Origin: Ramicandelaber brevisporus | Taxonomy: Eukaryota > Kickxellomycota > Ramicandelaberales > Ramicandelaberaceae | Assembly: GCA_025201865.1 (NCBI GenBank) | Contig: MU602858.1 | Coordinates: 26,350-41,062, forward strand | Direction: 5' to 3' | Length of the DNA stretch: 14,713 nt | Shown here: piece after piece, positions 1 to 8,061 of the stretch | Position numbering within the stretch: position 1 is the first letter of the stretch | Layout of the letters: each line of letters opens with the position of its first letter | Notes under the pieces: generated by a model | The model's input: the letters and a program-made list of their open reading frames with translations, nothing else | Database searches by the model: none | What the model was told of the DNA's origin: nothing | Program-made: the position numbers and the translations under genes

Positions 1-471
1 ACCATCATTCAGTACATTCCACACTGCTGGCAAGACTTTACATAACCAAATTCGTCTTTCCATGGTAAACACCGTTGTCGTATAATACAGTATTATTTCA
101 CTTGAAGGAAACAAATGAATAATGTTTACAAGGAGATCACGCCATTCTGAAAACCCTTGACGTTTACTCAAATATACAGCATGGGCAAGCGCCTCAAAAG
201 CTCGCGACTCAAACAACTGACTAAAGGAAATACCTCTGTGAAAATCAGCAAAAACTGCATGATCTAGATGTGCTACACTCTCTTCTATCTTCGCTAAGCT
301 CAGTGATTCACTGCCAAGCAATAGCTCAATATATTTCACGGATGATTCACCTTGGACTTCCCAATATTTAATTTTGGGAGACTGAGTTGAAGGAAACGTA
401 GCCGGGGAGTTGGCAGCAGCCTGCGGCTCACTGGTGCGCTTCGAAACTGACTTTGTCGAGTCTGCGGTCAT
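1..471 (-). CDS. Unidentified protein, N-terminal part only (runs off the left edge)
   Basis: Reading the minus strand from an ATG at 471-469, the frame stays open to base 1 for exactly 157 codons with no stop, so the gene continues outside the window. The first 33 or so residues are polar and rich in Ser, Thr, Pro and Ala (begins MTADSTKSVSKRTSEP) and look disordered. From about residue 34 (KIKYWEV) the sequence becomes ordered and mainly helical, with alternating hydrophobic and charged residues, for example FHRGISFSQLFESRAFEAL and a hydrophobic stretch around residues 113-136. There is no signal peptide. A TATAAAA lies about 100 nt upstream on the same strand, as for other genes here. The minus-strand leader also holds a pyrimidine tract ending in CAG near 510, which could be a splice acceptor if there is a 5' intron. 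I do not recognise the family, and no function is assigned. Confidence 0.72.
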   Translation of the reverse strand, partial: MTADSTKSVSKRTSEPQAAANSPATFPSTQSPKIKYWEVQGESSVKYIELLLGSESLSLAKIEESVAHLDHAVFADFHRGISFSQLFESRAFEALAHAVYLSKRQGFSEWRDLLVNIIHLFPSSEIILYYTTTVFTMERRIWLCKVLPAVWNVLNDG

Positions 472-845
472 AGCTGGGCAACGGAGAAAATGAATGTAGT
501 TGTATTACTTTCTGAATGAAAGAGAGGAAGAAGGGAGACATGACTACTAACCTACACTTGCAACTGATTTTATATTTTGAGTTTTGGTACCTCGCGTTCA
601 GCACTAACTTTCGGTTGCACTAGTCGTTCTTCGCTCTTCGTTCCTCCCATCTGAATTTTCAGACACAAAGGCACTCTTTATGCGAAAAGAATGGTCACCG
701 AGAATAAAAAAGCAGTCCTCTTTGGTGTTCCTTTTCGTGAAAAGAGGAATCAGCCATTGTGTCCTTTGACAAAAAAAGAAGAGTACAATTTGAAAAAGGT
801 GGAAAAGATGTTGAGAATAGTGAAAGAGTTTAAACAAATGAATGA
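472..845. other. Intergenic region between two tandem minus-strand genes
   Basis: These 374 bp hold the 3' flank of the 706-codon gene and the promoter of the partial left-edge gene. The only long minus-strand frame (604-837) begins with TTG, not ATG, and is low-complexity, so I do not call it. No AATAAA on the minus strand is visible for the upstream gene. The only signal I can support is the TATA box near 570. Confidence 0.6.
567..574 (-). promoter_or_regulatory. TATA box for the partial left-edge gene
   Basis: The minus strand reads TATAAAAT here, about 97-103 nt upstream of the ATG at 471. This resembles the spacing of the TATA box in front of the lipase gene (about 90 nt). An out-of-frame ATG at 541-539 lies roughly at the expected transcription start and overlaps the main start. 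If transcription begins slightly upstream, it would act as an inhibitory upstream ORF. Confidence 0.5.
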
Positions 846-2966
846 CTATCCAATGAGGTGAACTGGAGTATACGACGTAGAGCGTGCGTTGACAAGAATG
901 GGCTTTTCTAACCAGGTTAACCGACCATATTCTTCACAACCTACACTAAGCACTGCTATGATAGCAACACAAGTTCCAGCATTAACTACCCTGACAAGGA
1001 ATCTTTTATCATGCTTGGCCGAATAATTTCTGCCATATATATTGTTCGCAGAATCAAGCAGTACTTCACATGGTTTGATAGTGTAGGTGCGAACATTATT
1101 CTCTACAACATCATTCTTAACATAAGGTTCATATAGAAACAATGAATAGGCCTCGATGAAATAGAAACCAGCTCGATGAAGGCACGATGTTGTTCCAGGT
1201 CTGTCAATGAGCATACTGCTTTCCTTTGAAGTACTGGATGGTTGACCAATCAGATTCACATAAGGACCGGCGGCTAATTTTGAGACTTCCTCACGGAACT
1301 CTAGCAGTGCAGCTGTTTGACATCCGACACAGGCGTATTTGACACTGGCAGCATCGCTGAAATTAACAATTGCACGCCTGCACGACACAAAGTCGTGGAA
1401 TGTAGTGTCTGGCCAGTACAAATTATTCAATACGCTCGCCAAACCCGTAAACACTGCAATGAGCACGTTGAGGGCTGGACGAATGTCAGTGCTCGGCATG
1501 GCTTGGCTTATAATGTTTTGCCCAGCAATCAATCCAATAACTACTGCCGCCATGCAACTAAACATTACCAGAATACGCCAATCAAATCGCAGTTCGAATT
1601 TACCTCGTCGTAAAAGTCGATGTGCATACATCTCTGGAACCACAAGAGATGTACATGATGGATGAACAAGTACCGGCTGCTTCTGTTGTTCCTGTGATTG
1701 TTGAGCATCTGTAGTATCTCCAACATTCACTGAGTTCATATAATCAAACACTTCGTTACAACGCAAAGGACATGGTTTACTCGCATCACAGCGTAAGCTA
1801 CGGAAGCATAATCTATTTCTATCATGCGGATTAGTGGTCCAAAAACCAAACACATCTGATGAATCTGATGAGGAAAACCATCTCCGTGCGAAATGAGTCA
1901 ATGATCTACGTTGATGAAACGAGAGGCTTTTTGAATCTACTGCATCTATATAAGACATACACTGTTGTGCATTTCGTGGAACAACAGCAAAACCAGTAAT
2001 ACTCTCCAGTATAGTAATGAGTGTCTGAGGGCTGACATCGGCGTGTAAAAAAATATCTGGAAGAGAATCAGAGATGAGATTGTGGTTAAGAACTTCAATT
2101 CTCACAACGAGCATGGTTACCAGAGTAAAATGTGAATATACACTTGGTTCTATTTCCAACAGCTTTTTGATAATTGTAGTTGATTTCTTCTTGGTCAATA
2201 TAAAGCAAATGGTAGCAACACGAGCAAGCATTTCGATTCTGCTATCACTTAAATCTTCTTCAGGTCTCATCTTTATTATTCCATTCACCATTGTGCGAGT
2301 AAATATGCCTAGCTTCTTGCGAATATTCTTTGCACTGGAAATGATCTTTGGAGAAGTGCCTGATCTGCGAAATGGCGTAGTTTCAGGCTTGTTGATTTCG
2401 TTGTCATCTGTTGTTATTGCAAGTAGGAGCAAGTGATGGATTGCCTGCTGTAATGTTTCAATATCTCTATTCTTCTTATTGACATAAGTACCATTTAGAT
2501 CTTGCTCAATCCCATAATGCAACATCAATATCGCGACGCTGGTATTATCCAAAAATGATCCGCAGTGCTTCTGGTTCATGAATTTGGGATGACCCCATTG
2601 GAGTTTGGAGATGTCATGCTCTGAAGTTAATATAGTGCTGAGCTTGTTGATGACATCCATTAAATCTACAGCAGTTGTTGGAGGAGGTGTTACTGGGGCT
2701 GGAGTTTGATCTCCTACTGCAATGGAGACGTGGTCACTTTGGTTGGTTTCTGGAGGAGGGTTACTGCTAGAGGTGTTCTGCATGAGAAGTGATGGAATGT
2801 GACGAAGGATGGAAATGATACGACTAAAGTAAGAGCGAGCTGGCACTTTACCGTGGCTTGGATTTGGAACTGGAGAGTACAAATCGGTAGTATCGTGAGC
2901 GTTCTTCTCTCCAAGTTTGACGAACTGGCTGAACCTGGTGAACAGGCGCGATATGAAAGAGGGCAT
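846..2966 (-). CDS. Unrecognised 706-residue protein with three predicted membrane segments
   Basis: This is one uninterrupted frame from ATG (2966-2964) to TAG (848-846). Residues 1-100 are polar and Pro/Ser/Thr-rich (for example PAPVTPPPTT at about 89-98), with an amphipathic basic stretch at the very N-terminus. Residues 100-385 look like a soluble, mostly helical domain. A cysteine cluster follows, with Cys at 387, 393, 399 and 403 (spacing C-x5-C-x5-C-x3-C), and a Gln-rich linker at 421-430. Two hydrophobic segments lie close together at about 464-484 and 497-517. After a region with Cys546 and Cys549 (C-x2-C), a third lies at about 656-678 near the C-terminus. There is no obvious signal peptide. 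The codons are A/T-rich, unlike the MFS gene next to it. The gene is tandem with the partial left-edge gene and divergent from the transporter. I do not recognise a family. A membrane-anchored protein with a large N-terminal cytosolic domain is an inference from hydropathy only. Confidence 0.8.
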   Translation of the reverse strand: MPSFISRLFTRFSQFVKLGEKNAHDTTDLYSPVPNPSHGKVPARSYFSRIISILRHIPSLLMQNTSSSNPPPETNQSDHVSIAVGDQTPAPVTPPPTTAVDLMDVINKLSTILTSEHDISKLQWGHPKFMNQKHCGSFLDNTSVAILMLHYGIEQDLNGTYVNKKNRDIETLQQAIHHLLLLAITTDDNEINKPETTPFRRSGTSPKIISSAKNIRKKLGIFTRTMVNGIIKMRPEEDLSDSRIEMLARVATICFILTKKKSTTIIKKLLEIEPSVYSHFTLVTMLVVRIEVLNHNLISDSLPDIFLHADVSPQTLITILESITGFAVVPRNAQQCMSYIDAVDSKSLSFHQRRSLTHFARRWFSSSDSSDVFGFWTTNPHDRNRLCFRSLRCDASKPCPLRCNEVFDYMNSVNVGDTTDAQQSQEQQKQPVLVHPSCTSLVVPEMYAHRLLRRGKFELRFDWRILVMFSCMAAVVIGLIAGQNIISQAMPSTDIRPALNVLIAVFTGLASVLNNLYWPDTTFHDFVSCRRAIVNFSDAASVKYACVGCQTAALLEFREEVSKLAAGPYVNLIGQPSSTSKESSMLIDRPGTTSCLHRAGFYFIEAYSLFLYEPYVKNDVVENNVRTYTIKPCEVLLDSANNIYGRNYSAKHDKRFLVRVVNAGTCVAIIAVLSVGCEEYGRLTWLEKPILVNARSTSYTPVHLIG

Positions 2967-3082
2967 TAATTCAAGAAAGAAAAATGTTGCAGGTTGCGAT
3001 GAAGGAGTGTGAGCGAGACGAGGGTTGTTGTCAGCGAGCAGTTGTGGTCTTCATATCACTTCAAGAAGTACTCACAATTTCG

Positions 3083-3094
3083 AGCGCATGCGCT
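3083..3094. repeat. 12-bp perfect palindrome in a divergent promoter region
   Basis: AGCGCATGCGCT equals its own reverse complement. It lies 117 bp upstream of the 706-residue gene start and about 570 bp upstream of the transporter start. It could be a site for a dimeric regulator of either gene. A chance occurrence is also possible. Confidence 0.4.
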
Positions 3095-3522
3095 GTTGTT
3101 TGTTGAGTTGAGTTGATACAGCTCACGCGAACTGCTGTTAACCTTCTTGGATATTTTTAACAACAGAGCGCGAGAACTCACTTTGACTTTTAACGAGTCC
3201 TCATGAACCGATTATTATGATTCCCACTTCGACTTCGCAGTCACACTCATCTATTTTTATTTACCCTTGCTCCACCTGCGGATCTTTGGTCGGCATATCT
3301 GGAACATCCATTGTGCTATCGAGGTGCTTCCGATTATCCCCCAGGTTACTCGATTCAACATTTCCGCCGAGCAAATTTTCAGAGAGAACTCAACGAAATG
3401 GCAGTCACACCAGCCCTCAATCCATTTTACCGGCTACAAAAAAGACATTTCAACAGATGCATGGAATTGATACCATTTGCCCAATAGCTCTTCCGAAGAT
3501 ACGTGGCGTGAACGGAGACATG

Positions 3523-3531
3523 TATTTATAA
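3523..3531 (+). promoter_or_regulatory. TATA box of the MFS transporter gene
   Basis: TATTTATAA lies 132 bp upstream of the transporter ATG. A start site about 30 nt downstream would give a leader of roughly 110 nt. That stretch has no ATG before 3663, so the chosen start is the first AUG of such an mRNA. The last 30 nt of the leader are almost pure purine. Confidence 0.55.
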
Positions 3532-3662
3532 CTAAACGGTCAGCCGCTAATCGTCGTCACTTCTAAGCAGCATCCTCGTTACCGACAACATTAAATCAGA
3601 ATCTTCTTTGTAATTCCCCATTTTTTTGACAAGAAAGAAAGAGAAGAAAAGTAAAGAAAAGA

Positions 3663-5309
3663 ATGGACGCACGTATCGAAAAGGGTCCACTGGAGGATCC
3701 ACAAAACTCTGAATTCAAAGAACTCGAGATTGAGGATACAGCGACAGTGTCTCCGACAGCACCAACAAATGAACCTGTCCAGATGACACGCGTTCGTCTC
3801 ATTGCCATCTTCTCTGGTCTCTTCCTGGCAATGTTCCTGGCTTCGCTCGATCTCACCATTATCTCAACTGCTCTTCCAGCCATCGGTAGCGACCTCAACG
3901 CACTGACCGACCTGACATGGATTGCCGTCGCTTACATGCTCACCAACACCGCTCTTCAGCCACTCTATGGCAAGTTCAGCGACATCTTTGGCCGCCAGAT
4001 TCTGCTCATTTTCGCCATTGTTGTCTTCATTGGTGGCTCTGCGCTTTGTGGCTGGGCAAACTCCATGATCATGCTCATTATTGGCCGTGGTGTTGCTGGT
4101 ATCGGCGGCGCAGGTATCCTGTCGCTGATTCTGATTGTCGTATCCGACTTGATTCCTCTCCACGAGCGCTCGCGCTACCTGGCCATGTTTGGAGCCATCT
4201 TCGCCATCTCGAGCGTCGCTGGTCCTCTCCTTGGCGGTGCTCTTACTGAAGCCGGTGCCCATGGCTGGCGGTGGACATTCTGGATCAACTTGCCAATCGG
4301 CGCTCTCACTCTGCTAGTTGTCATCTTTGTTCTGCGCATGCCGTTCCCAAGCGGCTCGATGATGAGCAAGCTGCGCCGCATTGACTATGCTGGCACCATC
4401 CTGCTCATTGCTGGTGTCATTTGCCTGTTGCTGGCCACCAACTGGGGTGGTGTCACTTACCCGTGGAACTCTGGCAAGATCATTGGTTTGTACTGCGGCG
4501 GCGCTGTCTTGATCGCTCTGTTCATTCTCGTTGAAATCAAGTACGCATCAGAACCAATTATTCCAATGCGCCTGTTCCGCGTCCGCAACGTCGCTCTTGC
4601 CTACATCTCCGTTCTCTGCCTCGGCGCCACTCTCTTGGGTGTCATCTTCTTCATGCCCATCTACTTTACCGTTGTGCGCGGTGACACTCCAACCAAATCT
4701 GGACTTGGTTTGCTGCCAATCATGCTGTCGCTTGTCGGTGCCGCTGGTATCACCGGCGTCCTCGTTGAGAAGTTTGGCCGCTATCGTCGCTTCATTTGGT
4801 CCGGACAACTGCTCGCCATTGCTGGTCTGGCCATGCTGTACAAGATTGATCCAACGACCAAGGGTGTCTACATCACCTTCGCGCTGATCATCATGGGTCT
4901 TGGCATTGGTTGCTGTTTGCAAAACATGATTCTGGTTTGCCAGGCGAGTGTCGGCGAAGACGATATGGCTCTTGTGTCGGCTCTGTACAACTTCTTCCAG
5001 ACCATTGGCGGTGTCATCGGCTTGGCTATCATGTCCGCCGTTCAAAGTGGCGTGCGTGATAGCAAAATCAGTCAGATTGTCAGCAAGGCTGAAAACCCAG
5101 ACTTGATTCTGCAAGCTGTCAACAAACTCGAAACCATTAATGGTCTTCACGAGCCATATCGCAGCCAAATCCAAGAGGCTTTCACTTCGGGTGTCAACAG
5201 TGCCATTCTCGTTGCGATTCCGTTTGCATGCATTGGATTCCTGGCCACTGTTGGCTTCCAGCACAAGTCACTGCGAAAGGGTGGTAGCGGCCATCTTGCC
5301 ATGGGTTAA
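3663..5309 (+). CDS. MFS multidrug/drug:proton antiporter, DHA2 (14-helix) type
   Basis: A 548-residue integral membrane exporter, the usual length for fungal DHA2 proteins. It has a polar, acidic cytosolic N-terminus (1-43) followed by about 14 hydrophobic segments, roughly at 44-66, 84-102, 112-130, 134-158, 172-193, 203-224, 241-259, 272-291, 311-334, 347-368, 377-394, 402-425, 436-460 and 512-533. Family motifs are visible: LDLTIISTALPAI (62-74, motif D1), GKFSDIFGRQ (103-112, motif A), IIGRGVAGIGGAG (139-151, motif B), GPLLGGALTE (187-196, antiporter motif C) and WRWTFWINLPIG (202-213). A long loop before the last helix (about 461-511) is typical. Related fungal proteins export drugs, toxins or amino acids, or transport siderophores, at the plasma or vacuolar membrane. 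The substrate cannot be read from the sequence, and no biosynthetic cluster is adjacent. The start has a good context (A at -3, G at +4). Codons rarely end in A, and I noticed no AGA or TTA, in contrast to the neighbours, which suggests high expression or a different history. Confidence 0.95.
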   Translation: MDARIEKGPLEDPQNSEFKELEIEDTATVSPTAPTNEPVQMTRVRLIAIFSGLFLAMFLASLDLTIISTALPAIGSDLNALTDLTWIAVAYMLTNTALQPLYGKFSDIFGRQILLIFAIVVFIGGSALCGWANSMIMLIIGRGVAGIGGAGILSLILIVVSDLIPLHERSRYLAMFGAIFAISSVAGPLLGGALTEAGAHGWRWTFWINLPIGALTLLVVIFVLRMPFPSGSMMSKLRRIDYAGTILLIAGVICLLLATNWGGVTYPWNSGKIIGLYCGGAVLIALFILVEIKYASEPIIPMRLFRVRNVALAYISVLCLGATLLGVIFFMPIYFTVVRGDTPTKSGLGLLPIMLSLVGAAGITGVLVEKFGRYRRFIWSGQLLAIAGLAMLYKIDPTTKGVYITFALIIMGLGIGCCLQNMILVCQASVGEDDMALVSALYNFFQTIGGVIGLAIMSAVQSGVRDSKISQIVSKAENPDLILQAVNKLETINGLHEPYRSQIQEAFTSGVNSAILVAIPFACIGFLATVGFQHKSLRKGGSGHLAMG

Positions 5310-5422
5310 ACCTATCTCTACCTCTATCTCGATATCTCTCGATTCTTAAATACAATTTTGCGATGTCTTTTTTCGTACTGCCTTTACCAATTTTAATACT
5401 TATCAATGGACTGTTTGTTAAC

Positions 5423-5432
5423 TTTATTTATT
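5423..5432 (-). terminator. Tandem polyadenylation signal of the primase gene
   Basis: On the minus strand the bases read AATAAATAAA, two overlapping AATAAA hexamers about 150 nt past the PRI2 stop codon. They lie inside the 274-bp convergent gap, so the 3' ends of the PRI2 and MFS transcripts probably overlap or nearly meet. For the MFS side only a weak AATACA (5349-5354) was seen. Confidence 0.5.
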
Positions 5433-5583
5433 ATTCTTCCCGCAACCAACAATTCGATTATCATAGTTTTGACCTTTTTTTTTATAGAATGACGGCGAAT
5501 GCCACTTCGTCATAGCTAATGGATACACTCCGTGTAACGACGTGATCAAGGTAGATGATAATTAAATAGAACAAACATAGTAT

Positions 5584-7155
5584 TTACTCTTCTTTATTGC
5601 GAGCACAACACGTTTTATAGTAGCCGTTTGGATGCTCAACCATGTCAATGTGCACTTTCTCGGATCCATCGCCAGCCTTCTTCTCCATCACTGCCGTCAG
5701 CACATTTGTGCATGCAATTTGATAGTGACCATCTTTTGCCAGCTTGAGCACACTGTCGATTGTTGAGTTTGAAATGTCAGCTCCAGTTGCCAGCGAGTAC
5801 TTGCCCAGCATTGTCTTCAACTGACCCTGTCCAGCGTGTCTGTATGGACATCCGTGATGCTGACCAGCACCTGGTGCATCTCCCATAATAATCTTGCCGC
5901 AGTTGAATGGCGAATAGTTGACACGCTTGCCCTCGAGACCATAGTTGTGGCGAATGTTATACGCATACTCTTTTTGGAACCGGTCATCAGTCATGTGACG
6001 GAATGCACGCCGCCAGTAAATGAGTGCCTCTTCAATACCCAGCCCGATCCCTTTGAGGAACAGACCAAATTGGATACGACCGCCATGTTTCATGTGGCCA
6101 TCTTGCTGGAGAGTCTCGTGGAGATGCCACATGCACAGCGGGAAGTTATCTGAAGCAGCCGCAACATCAGTAGCTCGAACAACACCGCTAGCACCGCCAT
6201 CAAACTCGCCGCTGGAGCCATCGCCGCTGCCCGTGCTACCAGCCATCGTGCCATATCGACCAATGTTGCTCAGGAGCGGAAGCAGACGCTCGTCCTCATC
6301 CAAGCGCGGCATCGCTTTCGCTGTAACCTCCAGCGCGTGTGCCAAGCGTCGCCTGAACTCAGCCTGGATCAGCTTGTTAGTGTCAGCCTGTGCAATGTAT
6401 ACGTATCCACGGTGAACCAGTGCGCGGCGTGTCTGGACCATTTCGGGCACCAGCTCGAAATCCAACTTGTAAAACTGTGTTGTCTCAAACATCTTTGCTG
6501 CAGGCTGCTTGCTGGGATGGGAAGCCAAGGAGGGTGTCGCAGCAATCAGCAAGTCGCGCAGCTCTTCTCGCTCAGTGGCTGTAATTGGAGTTGGCAGGAT
6601 GTCCGGATACTGGTTCAAGAAGCGTGCGCGATCAAGATCCGTTGCCTTGTTGAGTCGAGTCTTGAACAGCTGGCACTCGTGGCGCAAGAACCAAGCCCGC
6701 AAATCCTCGCGCTGGCAGAATGCTAGACGTAAAATGAAATGCGAGAGGTAGTCGTTGTGTCGTTGCTCAAGCAGTAACCCGCGATTTTGTATAATTGCAT
6801 TCTGCGACATTGGAGTCTCGCTCAAGGGCAGGTTCTGCTGGATGATAGGACCGACCTGAGACTCGATTGCCTGCACAGCATTGGCAGAGCTGCCGCTGCG
6901 GATCTGGGCAGTTTCGATATACTTGAGTACGTGTAGACGACCCAGAGGGAGACCCTCGAGATCAGCCAGCGTGATCTCGCCGCTGGGAGGCTCCACATAC
7001 AGATTGAGTGTTGATGGGTATGGATCCTTCTTGCGGCCGCTGATGGACACTGACACTAGGTCTTTGAATGATGAAGCAGCAGAACCAGCGAGTCTACCTT
7101 GTCCCTGCACTGGCCGACCGCTTCCACCGCTTCCACCACCACCTTGTTTGAACAT
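5584..7155 (-). CDS. PRI2: DNA primase large subunit (PRI2/PRIM2, p58)
   Basis: The regulatory, Fe-S-containing subunit of eukaryotic primase. With the catalytic small subunit and DNA polymerase alpha it makes and hands over RNA primers in the nucleus. The 523-residue protein is close to the usual length. It begins with a Gly/Ser-rich tail (2-25), followed by the helical N-terminal domain (about 45-295). The C-terminal domain contains FPLCMWHLHE (338-347), HGGRIQFGLFLKGIG (357-371), YNIRHNYGLEGKR (399-411) and FNCGKIIMG (417-425). The four Fe-S ligands are Cys341, Cys419, Cys436 and Cys482, with gaps of 78, 17 and 46, close to the human pattern. A Gly/Ser-rich loop (about 304-325) precedes the first ligand. 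The start at 7155-7153 is chosen because the upstream in-frame extension begins with TTG, there is no other minus-strand ATG for about 200 nt upstream, and the context is good (A at -3). It is convergent with the MFS gene and divergent from PSY2. The symbol follows yeast usage. Confidence 0.97.
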   Translation of the reverse strand: MFKQGGGGSGGSGRPVQGQGRLAGSAASSFKDLVSVSISGRKKDPYPSTLNLYVEPPSGEITLADLEGLPLGRLHVLKYIETAQIRSGSSANAVQAIESQVGPIIQQNLPLSETPMSQNAIIQNRGLLLEQRHNDYLSHFILRLAFCQREDLRAWFLRHECQLFKTRLNKATDLDRARFLNQYPDILPTPITATEREELRDLLIAATPSLASHPSKQPAAKMFETTQFYKLDFELVPEMVQTRRALVHRGYVYIAQADTNKLIQAEFRRRLAHALEVTAKAMPRLDEDERLLPLLSNIGRYGTMAGSTGSGDGSSGEFDGGASGVVRATDVAAASDNFPLCMWHLHETLQQDGHMKHGGRIQFGLFLKGIGLGIEEALIYWRRAFRHMTDDRFQKEYAYNIRHNYGLEGKRVNYSPFNCGKIIMGDAPGAGQHHGCPYRHAGQGQLKTMLGKYSLATGADISNSTIDSVLKLAKDGHYQIACTNVLTAVMEKKAGDGSEKVHIDMVEHPNGYYKTCCARNKEE

Positions 7156-7568
7156 TGTTGCTGACTTTTGTTTGTTTTGATTTCGGTGCAAAATAATAAA
7201 AATGATAATAAACAATGAGAGAAATGGAGAGAGAAATCGGCAAGGTGCAAACTAATGTAACAAACACTGTGATGGCAAAATGATGGCGATAGAAATAGTT
7301 TGGAGTTAATAGGATTAATAGGTAGCTAGTAGCAGTATAATCAAAGGTGTCGACCCACATCATTGCTTCCATCAGAGCTACCAATGCGGTAAGAACTGTG
7401 AACACTACGAACAAGCGGCATTTGTCACTGTGCATGACAACTGCATATATGTGTGCAGACGGGAAACAAACTTCACAGCAGCAGAGGCGAAGCGAAGCAC
7501 ACCTATATCCTCAAAGAGTGATTCTCTGCTCACTTGTTAAACACGGTCCACTTTTTGAGTAGCATTTT

Positions 7569-7577
7569 GATTGGCTG
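7569..7577 (-). promoter_or_regulatory. Inverted CCAAT box
   Basis: GATTGGCTG on the plus strand gives CAGCCAATC on the minus strand, a strong match to the CCAAT-binding (HAP/NF-Y) consensus. It lies 414 bp upstream of the PRI2 start and 560 bp upstream of the PSY2 start, and could serve either gene because NF-Y works in both orientations. Confidence 0.4.
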
Positions 7578-7641
7578 ATTAAGGTCAATGCGATCGAACT
7601 CCGCTGTGTCAACTCCCCGCACACACCTACTCATCGCTATC

Positions 7642-7692
7642 ATGACCGCTCTTTCCTCCTCCCCCTTCCTTCCTTCCATCCACTCCTTGTAA
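7642..7692 (+). other. Possible upstream ORF (16 codons) before PSY2
   Basis: ATG at 7642 to TAA at 7690-7692 encodes MTALSSSPFLPSIHSL. It is the last ATG before the PSY2 start, 493 bp downstream. If transcription starts upstream of 7642, this would be a translated upstream ORF. If it starts downstream, it is only promoter DNA. No evidence decides between these. Confidence 0.2.
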
Positions 7693-7899
7693 TTTGCACA
7701 CAAAAACAAACTTTTGTTTCTGCGCAGTAGCAGCCAGCACGCTCCCTTTCAAACACCTTCAAGTCACTGCCAACTTGTGTTCCCGCTGGCGACGTTTGTA
7801 GTGTCAACAGTGTGCTTGTTCTTGTTTAGGTTGCCGCTGATAGCCGTCACTTGTCGAGAACTTCAACGCCGCTGTCATTGTGTGCCGCCGCAGCTCCAA

Positions 7900-7920
7900 A
7901 ACAACAACAACAACAACAAC
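7900..7920 (+). repeat. AAC trinucleotide repeat, 7 copies
   Basis: Seven perfect AAC units in the probable 5' leader of PSY2, followed by a CAG-rich stretch with two copies of CAGTTACAA. It is outside the reading frame called for PSY2, so it is not a coding polyQ tract under that start. It may be variable in length between strains. Confidence 0.75.
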
Positions 7921-8061
7921 GAGCAGCAGTTACAAGCAACAGTTACAACAGCAACCACGGTCTGTGTGAACGAGTGTCACTTCCTCTCTCTCTTTTGCCT
8001 TGAGTGAGAAAGATTTGGAAGCTCCATCAGCTTTTGCCGCATAGACAGACACAGCAGTACA

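Larger units (their letters stand above)
2967..3662. other. Divergent intergenic region between the 706-residue gene and the MFS transporter
   Basis: About 700 bp without a gene I can support. It contains a 12-bp perfect palindrome at 3083-3094, a TATA box at 3523-3531 and a purine-rich leader (about 3632-3662) in front of the transporter. An ATG-initiated frame of 104 codons at 3217-3531 ends inside the TATA box, has no recognisable domain and is probably chance. No clear TATA box was found for the minus-strand gene. Confidence 0.6.

Noticed and set aside
604-837. 77-codon minus-strand frame after the 706-residue gene
   Set aside because: It starts with TTG, is short and low in complexity, and lies where a 3' untranslated region is expected.
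3217-3531. 104-codon plus-strand frame upstream of the transporter
   Set aside because: It has a real ATG, but no recognisable domain, a Ser/Pro-rich random-like composition, and it ends inside the transporter's TATA box.
4548-5264. 238-codon frame antisense to the MFS gene
   Set aside because: It mirrors the codon pattern of a strongly biased gene on the other strand; its composition is hydrophilic with no motif.
7714-8007. 97-codon plus-strand frame in the PSY2 leader
   Set aside because: It starts with TTG, and the AAC repeat supplies part of its apparent coding sequence.
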